A stretch of 11,688 nucleotides of DNA from an uncultured Prevotellaceae bacterium (GCA_937892315.1 CALAVF010000253.1:1-11688); one strand, 5' to 3'; shown: positions 1 through 7,246, numbered from the stretch's first letter. The notes: generated from the sequence alone by a model not told the origin. A program made the numbers and translations.

Positions 1-125
1 CCGAGGAGTACATCTCCATCAACTACACAGAGATTCCTGCCGAGCAGTGGAAGGACGAGGTCTTCGACAAGGAAATCCGACCCAATATCGGCAAACTCGC
101 CAAAGACCCCGGCTACGATATGTAA
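1..125 (+). CDS. Tautomerase, PptA-like, C-terminal part
   Basis: This is the last 40 codons of a gene that begins left of the window; the reading frame starts at base 3 and stops with TAA at 123-125. The end of the protein (AEQWKDEVFDKEIRPNIGKL, then AKDPGYDM) resembles the tail of PptA-type members of the 4-oxalocrotonate tautomerase superfamily, which end in a W-x(5-8)-E-I-x-P pattern and a K-x-PGY motif. Such small enzymes use an N-terminal proline as catalytic base to move double bonds in keto-enol substrates. That proline lies outside the window, so activity cannot be judged. The next gene starts 26 bases downstream with no clear promoter between, so the two are probably co-transcribed. 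The family call rests on the tail only. Confidence 0.7.
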   Translation, partial: EEYISINYTEIPAEQWKDEVFDKEIRPNIGKLAKDPGYDM

Positions 126-151
126 TAACCTTTATTAAAATTTTATCCATC

Positions 152-436
152 ATGATCAGACTTAACGCATTTTTCCGCTTGAAGGAAGGCGTCAGCACCG
201 AGGACGTGCTGGCCATCACCAACGAACTCGTAGCCAAAAGCCGTCAGGACGAAGGCAACAAAGGCTACGACCTCTACCAAAGCACTACCAACCCGCGCGT
301 GTTCATGTTCTGTGAGAGTTGGGAAAGCCAGGAAGCACTTGACAAGCATTCCACAGCCCCTCACTTCACTTCTGCTGTGCCTGCTCTGGGTGCCTTGACA
401 GCCGACGGCCTCAGCATCGAACGCTTCGAGAAGTAA
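152..436 (+). CDS. ABM-family (YgiN-like) quinol monooxygenase
   Basis: The 94-residue protein is the usual size for a single antibiotic-biosynthesis-monooxygenase (ABM) domain, a ferredoxin-like dimeric fold. It starts MIRLNAFFRLKEG, then has a helix (about 15-34), a strand stretch around YDLYQSTTNPRVFMFCESW (about 39-57), and the family-typical EALDKHSTAPHF (about 61-72) before a final strand. Relatives such as YgiN act on quinols; others degrade haem or modify polyketides. The ATG at 152 was chosen because an upstream in-frame ATG at 47 lies inside the tautomerase gene and would add residues unlike the family. It sits between a tautomerase and a nitroreductase, only 5 nt before the latter, which favours a role with quinones or other electrophiles. 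The substrate is inferred, not shown. Confidence 0.8.
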   Translation: MIRLNAFFRLKEGVSTEDVLAITNELVAKSRQDEGNKGYDLYQSTTNPRVFMFCESWESQEALDKHSTAPHFTSAVPALGALTADGLSIERFEK

Positions 437-441
437 TCCAC

Positions 442-1032
442 ATGGACCTGTTTGAACTCATCCGTTATCGCCGCTCCATCCGCAAGTACGAGGAGCGGCA
501 GATTCCCAAGGCTGACTTGGAACGCATCATCGAGGCAGGTCTTTATGCCCCCAATGCAGGAGGCGGTCAGCGCAGCATGATAGTTGCTCTGCACGACCCG
601 AAACTGACCGAGACCATCGGAAAGATGAACGTCGGGAAACTCGACAGAAGCCGCTTGGCAGGCAGTTTCGTGTCCAAGGAGCAACCCAGCATCATCGACG
701 ACCCCACCATCAAGAGCGGCTTCTACGGTGCCCCTACGGTGTGCGTCATCTTCGCCCAAGGCAATTTCCTCTATAGCATCCCCGATGCCTTCTGCTGTGC
801 GGAAAATATGGTGCTGGCAGCCACCGAACTCGGCATCAGTTCCTGCATCATTGCCCGTGGCGAAGATACTTTCGACAGCGATTACGGCCACCAATTGATG
901 TACGAGTGGGGAGTCCCATACGGCTATGTCGCTCGCTGCTTCGTGCTTTTAGGCTATTGCAAAGGCGACTATCCGACGGAGAAGCCCCGCAAGCAGGAAA
1001 GATATCACATTATTGAAAGTGAAACATTATGA
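442..1032 (+). CDS. FMN-dependent nitroreductase family protein
   Basis: This 196-residue protein has the nitroreductase fold signature. Near the N-terminus RYRRSIRKYE (residues 8-17) supplies the arginine/serine group that binds FMN phosphate, followed by LERIIEAGLYAPNAGGGQ, the usual helix and flavin loop. Later come APTVCVIFAQG, the ENMVLAATELGISSC helix with a second flavin contact, and a C-terminal GYCKGDYPTEKPRK segment, where family members carry a basic PxRK-type motif. Length is normal. These cytoplasmic NAD(P)H enzymes reduce nitro compounds, quinones or enones. The gene starts 5 nt after the ABM gene and its last four bases (ATGA) overlap the next start, so it is translationally coupled. 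The exact substrate cannot be read from sequence. A + strand start at 442 fits the family N-terminus. Confidence 0.9.
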   Translation: MDLFELIRYRRSIRKYEERQIPKADLERIIEAGLYAPNAGGGQRSMIVALHDPKLTETIGKMNVGKLDRSRLAGSFVSKEQPSIIDDPTIKSGFYGAPTVCVIFAQGNFLYSIPDAFCCAENMVLAATELGISSCIIARGEDTFDSDYGHQLMYEWGVPYGYVARCFVLLGYCKGDYPTEKPRKQERYHIIESETL

Positions 1033-1409
1033 CGAAGAATCAAGTTACCGACCCCATCTTTCCACAATGCCCTGTTCGCAACGTCATCAGCCGACTGGGT
1101 GACAAGTGGTCAGCCCTCGTCCTCCTATCTCTCGACGAGAAACACCCCACTCCCCTCCGCTATAAAGACTTGCAGCAAGCCATTCCTGACATCTCCCAGA
1201 AGATGCTCAGCCTAACCCTCCAAGCCCTCGAAGCCGACGGCATGGTCATCCGTCAGGCATACGCTGAAGTGCCACCCCGAGTGGAGTACACCCTTACCCC
1301 TCGTGCCCTCTCCTTCATGCCGCACCTCCACGCCCTCGTCGGTTGGGCACTCGACAACCTCAGTGGCATCGTAAAAGACCGCGAAGCCTTCAAGAACAGG
1401 AAAGCCTAA
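1029..1409 (+). CDS. HxlR-family transcriptional regulator, one-cysteine type
   Basis: The protein of 126 residues is a MarR-like winged helix of the HxlR group. It has the N-terminal CPVRNVISRLGDKWSALVLL segment, the recognition region RYKDLQQAIPDISQKMLSLTLQALEADG, and the wing VPPRVEYTLTPRA. Cys14 is the only cysteine, in the place where redox sensors of this family (YodB, HypR, QorR types) carry their sensing thiol just ahead of the first helix. Family members respond to quinones, aldehydes or disulfide stress and repress oxidoreductase genes beside them. The start overlaps the nitroreductase stop, so it is probably expressed with, and likely represses, the whole cluster. No terminator is evident after it. 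The regulatory target is inferred from position. Confidence 0.88.
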   Translation: MTKNQVTDPIFPQCPVRNVISRLGDKWSALVLLSLDEKHPTPLRYKDLQQAIPDISQKMLSLTLQALEADGMVIRQAYAEVPPRVEYTLTPRALSFMPHLHALVGWALDNLSGIVKDREAFKNRKA

Positions 1410-1509
1410 ACGCTGACGAAAAGGGCCGCACAAACACGAAAAGAGAAAAACGAGGCGTACGTTCTTCACATTTTTTAGGAGAAAAAGAAAGAGAATGTAA
1501 AAAATATTG

Positions 1510-1517
1510 TATCTTTG
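1510..1517 (+). promoter_or_regulatory. Bacteroidetes -7 promoter element before the DUF554 gene
   Basis: TATCTTTG matches TAnnTTTG. It lies 29 nt before the ATG at 1547, giving a short leader. No TTTG is visible 19-22 nt upstream (that stretch is purine-rich), so the -33 half is weak or missing. Confidence 0.55.
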
Positions 1518-1546
1518 TATCCTAAATTATCACGACAGACGGACGT

Positions 1547-2242
1547 ATGCTTGGAACTATTGTCAATACCGCCACGATTGTTGCAGGAGCCGTGATGGGT
1601 TCCTGCCTGAAACGTGGCATCAAGCCGCAGTATCAGCAAGCCCTGTTCAATGCGATGGGGTTGTGCTCGCTGGCGTTGGGATTTAATGCCTTTTGTCAGA
1701 ACATGCCCAAGAGCCACTATCCCGTGCTGTTCATTGTGAGTTTGGCTTTAGGGTCACTCTTGGGGTTCATGCTGAAACTGGATGAACGGTTTAAGAAGTT
1801 AGTGGACAGAAAGAAAAAGAAAGATGCGGCTGCTCCGCTCTCCGAGGGCCTTTCTACGGGCATCCTGCTGTATTGCATCGGCACATTCTCGATGGTGGGG
1901 CCTGTGCTGAGTGCGTTGTATGGCGACAACACCTACTTATATACGAATGCGACGCTTGACCTCATCACGTCGGCTGTGCTTGCCACCACGTATGGCATCG
2001 GGATGGTGTGGGCGGCTCCTGTGCTGTTCTGCTGGCAGGGGATGTTTTATCTGATTGCAAAGTTGTCGGCAGATGCCATCACGGACGAGATTCGCACGGA
2101 ACTTTGCATCGTGGGAGGCGTCTTGATTGCCGCATCGGGCTTGAGCATTCTGAAAATCAAGGATTGCAAAACCATCAATATGCTGCCGGCATTCGTGGTG
2201 ATTATCGTGTTTTTTGTGGTGAAAAAACTGCTGGGGCTTTGA
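1547..2242 (+). CDS. DUF554 integral membrane protein (YqgA/YdfK family)
   Basis: The 231-residue protein is of normal length for DUF554. It begins MLGTIVNTATIVAGAVMGSC, the conserved first membrane segment with its small-residue pattern, then KRGIKPQYQQALFNAMGLCS, also typical. Hydrophobic stretches suggest six or seven membrane helices (about 4-20, 35-48, 57-75, 105-125, 137-170, 186-202 and 208-228). A lysine-rich cytoplasmic loop around residues 88-94 (RKKKKD) separates two halves. The biochemical role of the family is unknown; a transporter-like function is often assumed. It has its own -7 element and is followed by the promoter of the next gene, so it is probably a single-gene transcript. 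I see no functional link with its neighbours. Confidence 0.9.
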   Translation: MLGTIVNTATIVAGAVMGSCLKRGIKPQYQQALFNAMGLCSLALGFNAFCQNMPKSHYPVLFIVSLALGSLLGFMLKLDERFKKLVDRKKKKDAAAPLSEGLSTGILLYCIGTFSMVGPVLSALYGDNTYLYTNATLDLITSAVLATTYGIGMVWAAPVLFCWQGMFYLIAKLSADAITDEIRTELCIVGGVLIAASGLSILKIKDCKTINMLPAFVVIIVFFVVKKLLGL

Positions 2243-2276
2243 TGTAACATAAGCGAAAAAAGATGTTGCAAAGAAC

Positions 2277-2308
2277 TTTGGGAGGACAGAAAAATATTTG
2301 TACCTTTG
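2277..2308 (+). promoter_or_regulatory. Consensus Bacteroidetes promoter for the GH127-type gene
   Basis: TTTG at 2277-2280, 20 nt spacer, TACCTTTG at 2301-2308. Both halves and the spacing fit the sigma-ABfr consensus. The start codon is 33 nt beyond the -7 element. Confidence 0.85.
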
Positions 2309-2341
2309 TAACCCAAACAACCAACCATCTAATCACCTATT

Positions 2342-4939
2342 ATGAATAAAAGACTTCTATCTATCACTTTGGCGGCAAGCCTCTTGTTTGCCACAAAAAC
2401 CAAAGCACAAAGCGAAATCTATCCGCAGCACTTCGACCTGAGCGAAGTGACGCTCCTTGATGGTCCGATGAAGACCATGATGGACATTAACGACGAACTG
2501 CTGCTGAAGTACGACGCCGACCGACTGATGACACCGTTTATCCGTCAGGCAGGACTCTCGAAGAACGCCTCTTCCAAGTACAATGGCTGGGAGACTGCAC
2601 ACCCCTCTTTCAGCAACTGGGGACAGAAGGACTGGAGCCTCGAAGGGCATGTGGGCGGACACTATGTGACGGCACTTGCCTTGGCTTACGCTGCTACCAA
2701 CGATGCCAACATGAAGGCGAAGATGAAGGATCGGCTCGATTACTGCCTTGCCATCATGAAGGACTGCCAAGATGCCTACAAGGACAACACGAAGGGCATG
2801 AAGGGCTTCATCGGCGGACAACCCATCAACCAGATTTGGACAGGGCTGTATGCGAAAGACCTCACAGAGTTCAGAAAATATGGCGGATGGGTGCCTTTCT
2901 ACTGTCAGCACAAGGTGTTGGCAGGTTTGCGTGACGCCTATCTTTATACGGGCAGTTCGCTGGCAAAGGAGATGTTTCGCGGGCTTTCTGACTGGAGCGT
3001 GAACGTGGTGAGCAACCTCACAGACGACGAGATGCAGCAGGTGCTCGGATGGGAGCATGGCGGCATGAACGAGACGCTGGTGGATGCCTATAAAATCTTT
3101 GGCGACAAGAAGTATCTGGACGGGGCAAAGAAGTATAGCCACCGACAGATGATTGACGGAATGAAGGCTTTCAACGCCACCTTCCTCGACGGCAAGCACG
3201 CTAACACGCAGGTGCCCAAGTACATCGGCTTTGAACGTGCGTGGCAGGAGGACAAGACGCTGAAGGACTATCGCAACGCCGTGCTGAATTTCTGGACGGA
3301 TGTGGCGCAGAACCGCACCGTCTGCATTGGTGGCAACTCCATCAGCGAGCACTTCCAGAGCCATCAGAACGGTGACCGATACATCAACAATCTTGAAGGT
3401 CCAGAGTCGTGCAACTCGAACAACATGTTGAAACTCTCAGAAGACCTCTTCGACGACACGCACGATGCTCGATATGCCGACTTCTATGAGGCAACGATGT
3501 GGAACCACATCATGTCCACACAAGACCCTCAAACGGGTGGCTACGTGTATTTCACCACCCTTCGTCCACAGGCTTACCGCATCTATTCGCAGGTGAATCA
3601 GGGCATGTGGTGCTGTGTGGGCACGGGCATGGAGAACCACAGCAAGTACGGGCACTTCATCTACACGCACAGCACGACGAACGACACGTTGTATGTCAAC
3701 CTCTTCACGGCATCGGAACTGAACAGCAAGAAGTTCGGCATCCGTCAGGAAACCAACTTCCCTTACGAGCAGAAGACCCGACTGACCATCACGAAGGCAG
3801 GAACGTTCACGCTCGCCATCCGCAAGCCTGCATGGACAAGTGCTGACGGCAAAGCAAGTTACACGCATGAAACGAAGAAGTGGAAGAAGGGCGATGTGGT
3901 AGAAGTTGACCTGCCCATGTCGCTCCGCTATGAGGAATGCCCTGACTATGGCAGTTACATTGCTTTAAAGTATGGCCCTATCCTTTTGGCTGCCCGCACG
4001 GAGACGGAAGCACAATTGCAGAACGAATACGGCGGCGAGGGCAGAATGGATCACTCTCCGGGTGCTCGTGCCAGCGTGAAGCCCCTTTCCTCCGCTCCTC
4101 TGCTGGTAGGGGACCGCTCCACGGTGCTCCAAAACATCAAGGAGAACGACCTTTCTAAACTGCTCTTCACACTCACGACCACGAACAAGGAGGACATCAC
4201 CCTCGAACCTTTCTACGGCATTCAGCACAGCCGCTACTCTTGCTACTTCTTCCAAGGCACACAAGAGGAGTACAACAACTCGGAAATGGGCAGGAAAGAT
4301 GCGGAAGAAGCCGCACTCTTGGCTCGCACACTCGACTTTGTTGCTACAGGTGAGCAGCAGAGCGAGGCAGGACACGAGGCAAGTTACTCCGTCGGTTCGA
4401 CCAAGGGCAGTTACAACGGCGAATATTATCGAGACGCACAAGCCAACGGTTATGTACAATACTCATTGGAAAATAAAGACGGTGCTACCACTAACGTCTC
4501 CATCATGCTCCGTTTCACCACAGCCGATCATGGGCGAAAGGCGACTATTTATATAGATAATGAAAGGATTGCGAACGTTGCCATTCCAACGGCTGTGAAA
4601 AATGCAGAAAACGGTTTCTACAACGTGGAATACCGCATTCCTGACGAACTGCTGATGGACAAGAATGGCAAGGTGAAGCAAAAACTCGTCTTCAAGATGG
4701 TGGCATCTCCCGAAACGCTCATGCCAGGGCTTTACTACCTCCGACTGATGAAGGATTTCGGAGGAACATCCCAAACTGTTGGCATCCTTGACTACCCTAT
4801 CCTTCCTGGCACCAACAATCCTATCATCCCTCCAACCAACTCGGCTGGAGGGATTTTTGACCTCTCAGGTCAATCAGTCACAATTCCCTTTCCTAACCGC
4901 ATTTACTTGAGGAACGGGAAGAAAATCCTTATCCGATAA
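2342..4939 (+). CDS. Secreted GH127/GH146-type beta-L-arabinofuranosidase (DUF1680)
   Basis: The 865-residue protein opens with a signal peptide (MNKRLLSITLAASLLF, probable cut after Ala22). A DUF1680 alpha/alpha-barrel fills about residues 30-480. The catalytic zinc site of the family is intact: Glu355 and Cys357 in GPESCNSNN, and the pair Cys424-Cys425 in MWCCVGTG, matching the Glu/Cys/Cys-Cys set of characterised beta-L-arabinofuranosidases, where one of the paired cysteines is the nucleophile. After it come beta-sandwich regions (about 480-700 and 700-810), then a proline/asparagine linker and a short tail (GIFDLSGQ to NGKKILIR) like those of type IX secretion cargo. The likely job is to release terminal beta-L-arabinofuranose from plant glycans at the surface or outside the cell. 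No SusC/SusD or other carbohydrate gene is nearby, so it stands alone here. GH127 versus GH146 cannot be settled by eye. Confidence 0.9.
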   Translation: MNKRLLSITLAASLLFATKTKAQSEIYPQHFDLSEVTLLDGPMKTMMDINDELLLKYDADRLMTPFIRQAGLSKNASSKYNGWETAHPSFSNWGQKDWSLEGHVGGHYVTALALAYAATNDANMKAKMKDRLDYCLAIMKDCQDAYKDNTKGMKGFIGGQPINQIWTGLYAKDLTEFRKYGGWVPFYCQHKVLAGLRDAYLYTGSSLAKEMFRGLSDWSVNVVSNLTDDEMQQVLGWEHGGMNETLVDAYKIFGDKKYLDGAKKYSHRQMIDGMKAFNATFLDGKHANTQVPKYIGFERAWQEDKTLKDYRNAVLNFWTDVAQNRTVCIGGNSISEHFQSHQNGDRYINNLEGPESCNSNNMLKLSEDLFDDTHDARYADFYEATMWNHIMSTQDPQTGGYVYFTTLRPQAYRIYSQVNQGMWCCVGTGMENHSKYGHFIYTHSTTNDTLYVNLFTASELNSKKFGIRQETNFPYEQKTRLTITKAGTFTLAIRKPAWTSADGKASYTHETKKWKKGDVVEVDLPMSLRYEECPDYGSYIALKYGPILLAARTETEAQLQNEYGGEGRMDHSPGARASVKPLSSAPLLVGDRSTVLQNIKENDLSKLLFTLTTTNKEDITLEPFYGIQHSRYSCYFFQGTQEEYNNSEMGRKDAEEAALLARTLDFVATGEQQSEAGHEASYSVGSTKGSYNGEYYRDAQANGYVQYSLENKDGATTNVSIMLRFTTADHGRKATIYIDNERIANVAIPTAVKNAENGFYNVEYRIPDELLMDKNGKVKQKLVFKMVASPETLMPGLYYLRLMKDFGGTSQTVGILDYPILPGTNNPIIPPTNSAGGIFDLSGQSVTIPFPNRIYLRNGKKILIR

Positions 4940-4951
4940 TTTTCCTTGTGG

Positions 4952-4973
4952 CTTCGGCATTATTTGCCCGAAG
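4952..4973. terminator. Weak hairpin between convergent genes
   Basis: CTTCGG (4952-4957) can pair with CCGAAG (4968-4973) across a 10-nt loop, in the 20-bp gap and the last codons of the OmpA gene. Neither side has a good T-run, so this is at most a weak bidirectional terminator. Confidence 0.3.
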
Positions 4974-6090
4974 TCTCCATGACAAAGTTAACTGCTGGCA
5001 CCCATTCACGAACCGTCTTGTAAGGCTGCAAGGTGTGGTCATCGATGGAAATGGTCAAACGGTCAGCATCCACCTTGAAACGGTTAACAAGAGCGTCTCT
5101 GACCGTCTCTGCACGCTTCTGTGCAAGGTGACAGTGGAACTCCATGTCTTCATCGCCAAGAACGTCAGGATGACCCACGATATTAAGCCGCACCTCTGGA
5201 TGTGCTTTGAGGAAACTGGCGACAATGCCCAGACGCTTTGTGGTGACTTCATTCAGGTAGTGGAAGCCTGCATAGAAAGGAATCTGCGTGTACATGGATT
5301 CACCAGGACGAACGGTCTCCAAATAGTCATTGCTATGGTCGCGAAGGATGGGGTCAACGTATGCGACTCGCTTGGGAGCACGGAAACGACGCAAGCCCTG
5401 TTTACCGTTCTTGAAGTGATAGACAAAATTGACCATCAGGTCAAGATAGAAGTCGAGGTGATTGCCGTTTGAAACACCATTGTACTTGTTGTCCGTAGCG
5501 TTGGCACGAAGTTCTATGTCAAGATCCCACGGCTCGTTGAGACGAACGGAACACTGTGTCCCTATATGCCCCACAGGATACAAGCCCCCATCGCCATCGA
5601 CGGGATAATAAGGATATTGGTTCCACGCATAGATTTTATCGTCGAAATTATAGGTCTTCAACACACCACCACCAAAGAGGAATGTCCACGTAAGAGGGCG
5701 GTCGGCCTCGTAGCCAAAGAAGATATTCGTGATGTTCACAATACCCGACAACGTTCCTGTCAAACACCTGAAACTATATCGTCCATTACCATACACATCG
5801 GGCATCGCTGTCTCAGCAGCCTTACTGCATCGAGACGACTGCATGTTTAATCCGCCCATAAGCCGCAAACCAAAGGTCGGGGTGAAATTACGCCCAAGGA
5901 AAATGTTGGCAGAAGGGATTTGATGAGTGATAAAATCGGTGTTGACAGCATTTTCAGCCAACGACTGACTAAATCCACCAGCCACACCAAAATACCAGTC
6001 ACCATGTTTATGCTTCGGAACGTATGACTGAGCACTAACACTACCACCGATAGCAAATAAGAGGATAAAGAGAACAATATTGTATTTCAT
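4960..6090 (-). CDS. Outer-membrane beta-barrel protein with C-terminal OmpA domain
   Basis: This 376-residue protein starts with a signal peptide (MKYNIVLFILLFAIGG, probable cut after Ala20). Residues 30-230 alternate strands rich in aromatics and glycine (DWYFGVAGGFSQSL, FTPTFGLRLMGGLN), as in an eight-stranded barrel. The last 105 residues form an OmpA-like domain: VRLNIVGHPD, then FHCHLAQKRAETVRDALV. Asp309 and Arg326 occupy the places of the aspartate and arginine that grip diaminopimelate in peptidoglycan, so it should tie the outer membrane to the wall. The usual NxxLSxxRA signature is altered to FHCHLAQKRA. It is a single gene with its own promoter, convergent with the arabinofuranosidase gene. 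Substrate or pore function is unknown. Confidence 0.88.
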   Translation of the reverse strand: MKYNIVLFILLFAIGGSVSAQSYVPKHKHGDWYFGVAGGFSQSLAENAVNTDFITHQIPSANIFLGRNFTPTFGLRLMGGLNMQSSRCSKAAETAMPDVYGNGRYSFRCLTGTLSGIVNITNIFFGYEADRPLTWTFLFGGGVLKTYNFDDKIYAWNQYPYYPVDGDGGLYPVGHIGTQCSVRLNEPWDLDIELRANATDNKYNGVSNGNHLDFYLDLMVNFVYHFKNGKQGLRRFRAPKRVAYVDPILRDHSNDYLETVRPGESMYTQIPFYAGFHYLNEVTTKRLGIVASFLKAHPEVRLNIVGHPDVLGDEDMEFHCHLAQKRAETVRDALVNRFKVDADRLTISIDDHTLQPYKTVREWVPAVNFVMETSGK

Positions 6091-6093
6091 TTA

Positions 6094-6099
6094 CTCCTT
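6094..6099 (-). promoter_or_regulatory. Shine-Dalgarno-like site of the OmpA-domain gene
   Basis: Read on the minus strand, AAGGAG sits 3 nt before the ATG at 6090, after a run of A. Good purine-rich sites are rare in this phylum, and the spacing is short, so its use is uncertain. It does support the chosen start. Confidence 0.45.
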
Positions 6100-6117
6100 T
6101 TTAATTAGATAGGATTG

Positions 6118-6151
6118 CAAAATTAATACAAAAACTCAAAATTTTCACAAA
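6118..6151 (-). promoter_or_regulatory. Promoter for the OmpA-domain gene
   Basis: On the minus strand TTTG (6151-6148) is followed after 22 nt by TAATTTTG (6125-6118), fitting TAnnTTTG. The spacer is one or two bases longer than usual. The start codon is 27 nt beyond the -7 element. Confidence 0.65.
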
Positions 6152-6188
6152 AATTGCCAATAAAAGCGGATTTGTCAATAAAAATCTT

Positions 6189-6196
6189 TAACTTTG
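6189..6196 (+). promoter_or_regulatory. -7 element for tRNA-Arg
   Basis: TAACTTTG fits TAnnTTTG and lies 20 nt before the mature tRNA end, leaving a short 5' leader. The nearest TTTG upstream (6171-6174) is only 14 nt away, so the -33 half is poor. The promoter lies back to back with that of the OmpA gene. Confidence 0.55.
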
Positions 6197-6216
6197 TCTT
6201 CGATTTGTCACATCAC

Positions 6217-6290
6217 GGCTCGGTAGCTCAGTTGAATAGAGCGTCAGATTCCGGTTCTGCAGGTCATGGGTTTGAGTCCCATCCGAGTCA
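6217..6290 (+). tRNA. tRNA-Arg (anticodon CCG)
   Basis: The 74 nt fold as a full cloverleaf. The acceptor stem GGCTCGG (6217-6223) pairs with CCGAGTC (6283-6289), with one G-U pair. The D stem is GCTC/GAGC and the T stem ATGGG/CCCAT. The anticodon loop TTCCGGT gives CCG at 6251-6253, reading CGG codons. The discriminator is A at 6290 and CCA is not encoded, as is common in this phylum. The top pair of the anticodon stem (27-43) is a U-C mismatch. The D loop reads AGTTGAATA, so residue 19 is A instead of the near-invariant G, and the T loop reads TTTGAGT, so residue 56 is U instead of C. The two changes compensate each other, which argues for a working gene, not a decayed one. Confidence 0.93.
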
Positions 6291-6311
6291 CTTCTCACAA
6301 GTTATCTTCAC

Positions 6312-6348
6312 GAGTTGCGGCAGAATGTCTGCCGCAACTCTCTTTTTT
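6312..6348 (+). terminator. Rho-independent terminator after tRNA-Arg
   Basis: A perfect 12-bp stem, GAGTTGCGGCAG (6312-6323) with CTGCCGCAACTC (6329-6340), and a tight loop are followed by TCTTTTTT. It begins 21 nt after the tRNA and should end its transcript. Confidence 0.92.
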
Positions 6349-6463
6349 GCCCTCATTTGCCCTTATCTTTCTTTTTCCACCTTCATCTTTCCAGTTTTCA
6401 CCATTACCACCCGCTTTTTGAAGGTGTTTTTTCTATTTTTACACTTTTTGTAGGCAAAATAAA

Positions 6464-6524
6464 ATTGTTAATTAGTCAATTTATTTTCTTTTTATAGTTA
6501 AAAACAAATTAACCAATTAACAAT
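6464..6524. repeat. 19-bp A+T-rich inverted repeat beside the XRE gene
   Basis: Arms at 6464-6482 and 6506-6524 are reverse complements at 17 of 19 positions, with a 23-nt spacer. It lies 48 bp past the stop of the leftward XRE gene, and on that strand the hairpin is followed by TTTTATTTTG, so it may serve as that gene's terminator. The rest of 6349-6572 is pyrimidine- and A+T-rich, with no gene that I can support. Confidence 0.5.
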
Positions 6525-6572
6525 TAATCCATTTTGTTAAAAAACGTTTCTTTTTCACGACTGTTGATATGG

Positions 6573-7139
6573 TCAGTTGGCACTGAAAGTTTCAAACGTT
6601 CCGTCGTCGAAAAAGATACGAACTTCGATCACTTTGCGTTGCGGCTTCTGCTGTTGCTTCAATGTTTCAGCAACAATCTCCTGCACATTGAGAGGAGAAG
6701 TCGCAGGCTGAGGGGTGACCGACCGACGAGAAGTGTCTGCAACTTGCGATGAAGTAGCAGGAACAACATGGGCGACGGTGGTGCCATTAGGCCTCTGCGA
6801 AGGCGAGGAAGAAGGTAGGTTCTTGAAAAGAGGCATATCCTTACCATCGACCGCCCCCGTTTCTTCTACATTATCTATATATGTATCTCCGTCATTGCCA
6901 CCTTCAGGGGTAGGAGAGTTAGTTTCCTTATACATGGAACCCTCACCATAGAACAACCACGCAGGATTGATATCGGGAAATGCCTGAGCGATACTACGAA
7001 GAATGTTGAGGGTCGGTTCGGTACGACCACTACGAATGTGGGAGAGGGTGCCAGGAGAGATGCACACCTCATTGCAAAATTCGGTGTTGTTTAAGTGCTT
7101 ATCTTGAATGATAAGTTCGATTTTTTCCTTATCTGTCAT
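6573..7139 (-). CDS. XRE-family helix-turn-helix regulator
   Basis: The 188-residue protein has one XRE/Cro-type DNA-binding domain at its N-terminus (about residues 1-60). Helices include KEKIELIIQDKHLNNTEFCN, then the turn and recognition helix VCISPGTLSHIRSGRTEPTL, then ILRSIAQAFPDINPAWLFYG, a pattern common in Bacteroidales regulators. Residues 70-155 are a polar Pro/Ser/Thr/Glu linker, probably disordered. The last 30 residues (LKQQQKPQRKVIEVRIFFDD onward) form a short basic-then-hydrophobic unit that may mediate oligomerisation. No peptidase or phage CI C-terminal domain is visible. The promoter's -7 element overlaps a TGTAAA box that recurs many times in the DNA just upstream, which suggests autoregulation. 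Its target is unknown; the downstream side is a tRNA, a common integration site, but no integrase is seen. Confidence 0.85.
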   Translation of the reverse strand: MTDKEKIELIIQDKHLNNTEFCNEVCISPGTLSHIRSGRTEPTLNILRSIAQAFPDINPAWLFYGEGSMYKETNSPTPEGGNDGDTYIDNVEETGAVDGKDMPLFKNLPSSSPSQRPNGTTVAHVVPATSSQVADTSRRSVTPQPATSPLNVQEIVAETLKQQQKPQRKVIEVRIFFDDGTFETFSAN

Positions 7140-7156
7140 CTTTTTGAAATTTTTTA

Positions 7157-7187
7157 CAAAGATAGGGACAATTTTCCATTTATCAAA
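7157..7187 (-). promoter_or_regulatory. Consensus promoter for the XRE regulator
   Basis: On the minus strand TTTG (7187-7184), 19 nt, TATCTTTG (7164-7157). The expected transcript start is only about 10 nt before the ATG at 7139. The -7 element runs into TTTGTAAA, so a repressor bound to the TGTAAA box at 7158-7153 would block it. Confidence 0.8.
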
Positions 7188-7246
7188 ACATTTCCATTTC
7201 TTTTTGTAATATTAAATTTTCGGTTTCTATTTATAAACTTTTGTTT

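Noticed and set aside
2357..3364. Long open frame (335 codons) on the minus strand inside the arabinofuranosidase gene
   Set aside because: It is the antisense shadow of a confidently identified gene; its protein is rich in Val, His and Leu without domain features and has no promoter.
6217..6290. tRNA-Arg as a phage or ICE attachment site
   Set aside because: No second copy of the tRNA 3' end and no integrase gene could be found in the window.
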